Below are positions 62,670 to 64,000 of a DNA stretch of 64,000 nt, piece after piece (the stretch's first letter is position 1; the number at the start of each line of letters is the position of its first letter). The notes beneath the pieces were generated by a model, which ran no database searches, was not told where the DNA came from, and saw only the letters and a program-made list of their open reading frames with translations. Source of the stretch: Brevibacterium sp. CS2. Lineage in GTDB: Bacteria > Actinomycetota > Actinomycetes > Actinomycetales > Brevibacteriaceae. The stretch covers positions 1,240,001-1,304,000 of the forward strand of contig NZ_CP040020.1 in NCBI RefSeq assembly GCF_005280295.1, read 5' to 3'. A program made the translations under genes and the position numbers.

Positions 62670-64000
62670 TCAGGGCCGGCTGGTGCGGATGTCCGGGTCG
62701 GTGAGCGCGTGCACGATCGCCGGGCCGGGGTGGGCGAGCGCCTGGGCGAAGGCCGCGGCGAAGTCCTCGGTGCGCGTCACCTGCACCCCGAAGCCGCCGA
62801 AGGAGCGGGCCCAGGCGCCGAAGTCCGGATTGCCGAGGTTCGTGCCCGAGGGCCGCCCGGGGTACTCCCGCTCCTGGTGGGCGACGATCGTGCCGTAGCG
62901 GGAGTTGTCGTTGATGACGATGGTGAGGTCCGCGCCCTCATTCACCGCGGTGGAGAACTCCTGGCCGTTCATCATGAAGCAGCCGTCGCCGGCGATCGAG
63001 AACACGGTGCGCTCGGGGTGGACGAGGGCGGCGGCGACGGCCGCCGGCACCCCGAAGCCCATCGAGCCGTTGCGCGGGCCGAGCACGGAGGGGAAGCCGT
63101 GGACCGGCAGGAACCGCGCCGCCCAGCCGGTGTGGTTCCCCGCCCCGTAGGCGATGATCGCGTCGTCGGGCAGCTGCTCGCGGATCGCTGCGAACGCGAG
63201 GTCCATGTCGACGTACTCCGGGGCACCGCCCGCCCCGCCCGAGGCGCCCGCCGCATCCGAGTTGCCCGTGTTGCGCGAGTTGCCCGCCCCGCCCGCGGCA
63301 TCGGCCGGCGGCCGGGGCTCGCGCCAGTCGAGGAACGCCTCGCGCACCTCGGTGACCCAGCCCGGCGTCTCCGCGACCACCGGCTCGAGCCCGGCGACGG
63401 CGGCACCGAAAGCGCGCGTCGTCGACACGACGAGGTGGTCGAGCGGCCCGAAGTGGCCGTGCGTGGTGGGGTCGCGGTTGATGACGATCGTCGTCTCCGG
63501 ATCGCAGCCGAGCTCGTAGGAGTTCGTCATGATGTCGGTGCGCGCGCACCCGAGGAAGATCTGCAGGTCCGCGGCGGCGAACGCCTCGCGGCTCACCGGG
63601 GCGGATCCGATGCCGAGCGCCCCGAGGTAGTGCGGGTGGGCGTGATCGATGCCGTCGTAGGCGCGGAAGTCCGCGAAGATCCCTACGCCGCGCCCGGCCG
63701 CCCACGCGGCCACGGCCGCCGAGGTCTCCGCATCCCACATCTCCCCGCCGGTGACGAGCACCGGCCGCTGCGCACGGGCGATCGCGGAGTCGAGGAGCTC
63801 GAGGTCGGCGGCCGCCGGCCCGGGCTCGGCGACCGGCCGCGGGGGCACGGTGGCCCCGTCGGTCCGGGCGAGCTGGGTCTCCTCCGGCAGCCCGACGATG
63901 ACCGGGCCGGGGCGGCCGGAGACCGCGGTGTGCATGGCGTCGGCGACGATCCGGGCGGCGGAGGCGGGGTCGTCGAGGACGAGCACCTTCTTCGCCGTCG
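62670..64000 (-). CDS. Acetolactate-synthase-like TPP-dependent enzyme, N-terminus cut by window edge
   Basis: About 443 C-terminal residues are visible; 100 or more N-terminal residues lie beyond the edge. The middle domain (QRPVLVTGGEMWDAE) and the TPP-binding IAGDGCFMMNGQEFSTAVN followed by VINDNSRYG are present. Between them is an insertion of about 30 residues that are almost only Ala, Gly, Asn and Ser. The reaction could be a decarboxylase or ligase and is not set by sequence. First visible gene of the amide-catabolism operon. Confidence 0.88.
   Translation of the reverse strand, partial: TAKKVLVLDDPASAARIVADAMHTAVSGRPGPVIVGLPEETQLARTDGATVPPRPVAEPGPAAADLELLDSAIARAQRPVLVTGGEMWDAETSAAVAAWAAGRGVGIFADFRAYDGIDHAHPHYLGALGIGSAPVSREAFAAADLQIFLGCARTDIMTNSYELGCDPETTIVINRDPTTHGHFGPLDHLVVSTTRAFGAAVAGLEPVVAETPGWVTEVREAFLDWREPRPPADAAGGAGNSRNTGNSDAAGASGGAGGAPEYVDMDLAFAAIREQLPDDAIIAYGAGNHTGWAARFLPVHGFPSVLGPRNGSMGFGVPAAVAAALVHPERTVFSIAGDGCFMMNGQEFSTAVNEGADLTIVINDNSRYGTIVAHQEREYPGRPSGTNLGNPDFGAWARSFGGFGVQVTRTEDFAAAFAQALAHPGPAIVHALTDPDIRTSRP

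Overview
The window is very GC-rich. Starts are often GTG, genes often overlap by four bases (ATGA or GTGA), and many genes appear to be leaderless. Gene content is actinobacterial, most likely Micrococcales and possibly Brevibacterium-like: a DUF3073 gene and a bacterial SCP-like gene lie near purF/purM, an S9 oligopeptidase is present, and there is an actinobacterial Tad pilus locus. The genus is inferred from gene content only. I saw no phage, transposase, CRISPR array or rRNA. The long open frames antisense to real genes are GC artefacts and are left out.

Layout. 0-5.2 kb: heterotetrameric sarcosine oxidase genes (soxB-soxD-soxA, with soxA cut by the left edge) diverge from a GntR/FCD regulator. 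5.3-12.2 kb: a small basic protein, an oligopeptidase B-like peptidase, an SdpI-like protein, a DUF559 protein and a BCCT transporter with an altered substrate box. 12.4-32.5 kb: purine synthesis is spread over several units: purL; an apparent purS-purQ fusion; purD-purC followed by a low-molecular-weight phosphatase; and purF-purM. Between them lie leucine-type dehydrogenase, tRNA hydroxylase TrhO, a glycosyltransferase, a paired SMR exporter under a guanidine-III riboswitch, asparaginase and aldehyde dehydrogenase. 32.5-34 kb: a damaged lipoprotein/OmpA pair, then DUF3073.

35.7-53.7 kb is a Tad/Flp pilus region. The minus-strand operon runs from a strong promoter near 46.13 kb through a zinc-ribbon protein, CpaB, a CpaE-TadE fusion, TadE, TadA, TadB, TadC, a histidine kinase, a response regulator and a TadG-like gene. 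Two identical Flp pilin genes in a perfect 229-bp tandem repeat follow. On the plus strand are an OmpA-type lipoprotein, membrane proteins, the prepilin peptidase TadV, a 519-residue secreted protein with a Flp-type prepilin leader, and three small envelope proteins. TadV should process the several proteins that carry a G-xxxx-E prepilin site. TadA, TadB and TadC form the motor and platform, and CpaB and the OmpA-like lipoprotein probably act in the envelope.

53.8-64 kb: an acidic protein, an acyltransferase, a tRNA cluster (Glu-Asp-Phe), a minimal zincin, YbaK, a Tat-exported protein, YigZ, a class III aminotransferase, and a minus-strand amide-catabolism operon (TPP enzyme, amidohydrolase, M20 amidase) that is cut by the right edge. 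A dispersed repeat of about 45 bp occurs four times in this part, each time at the 3' end of a gene.
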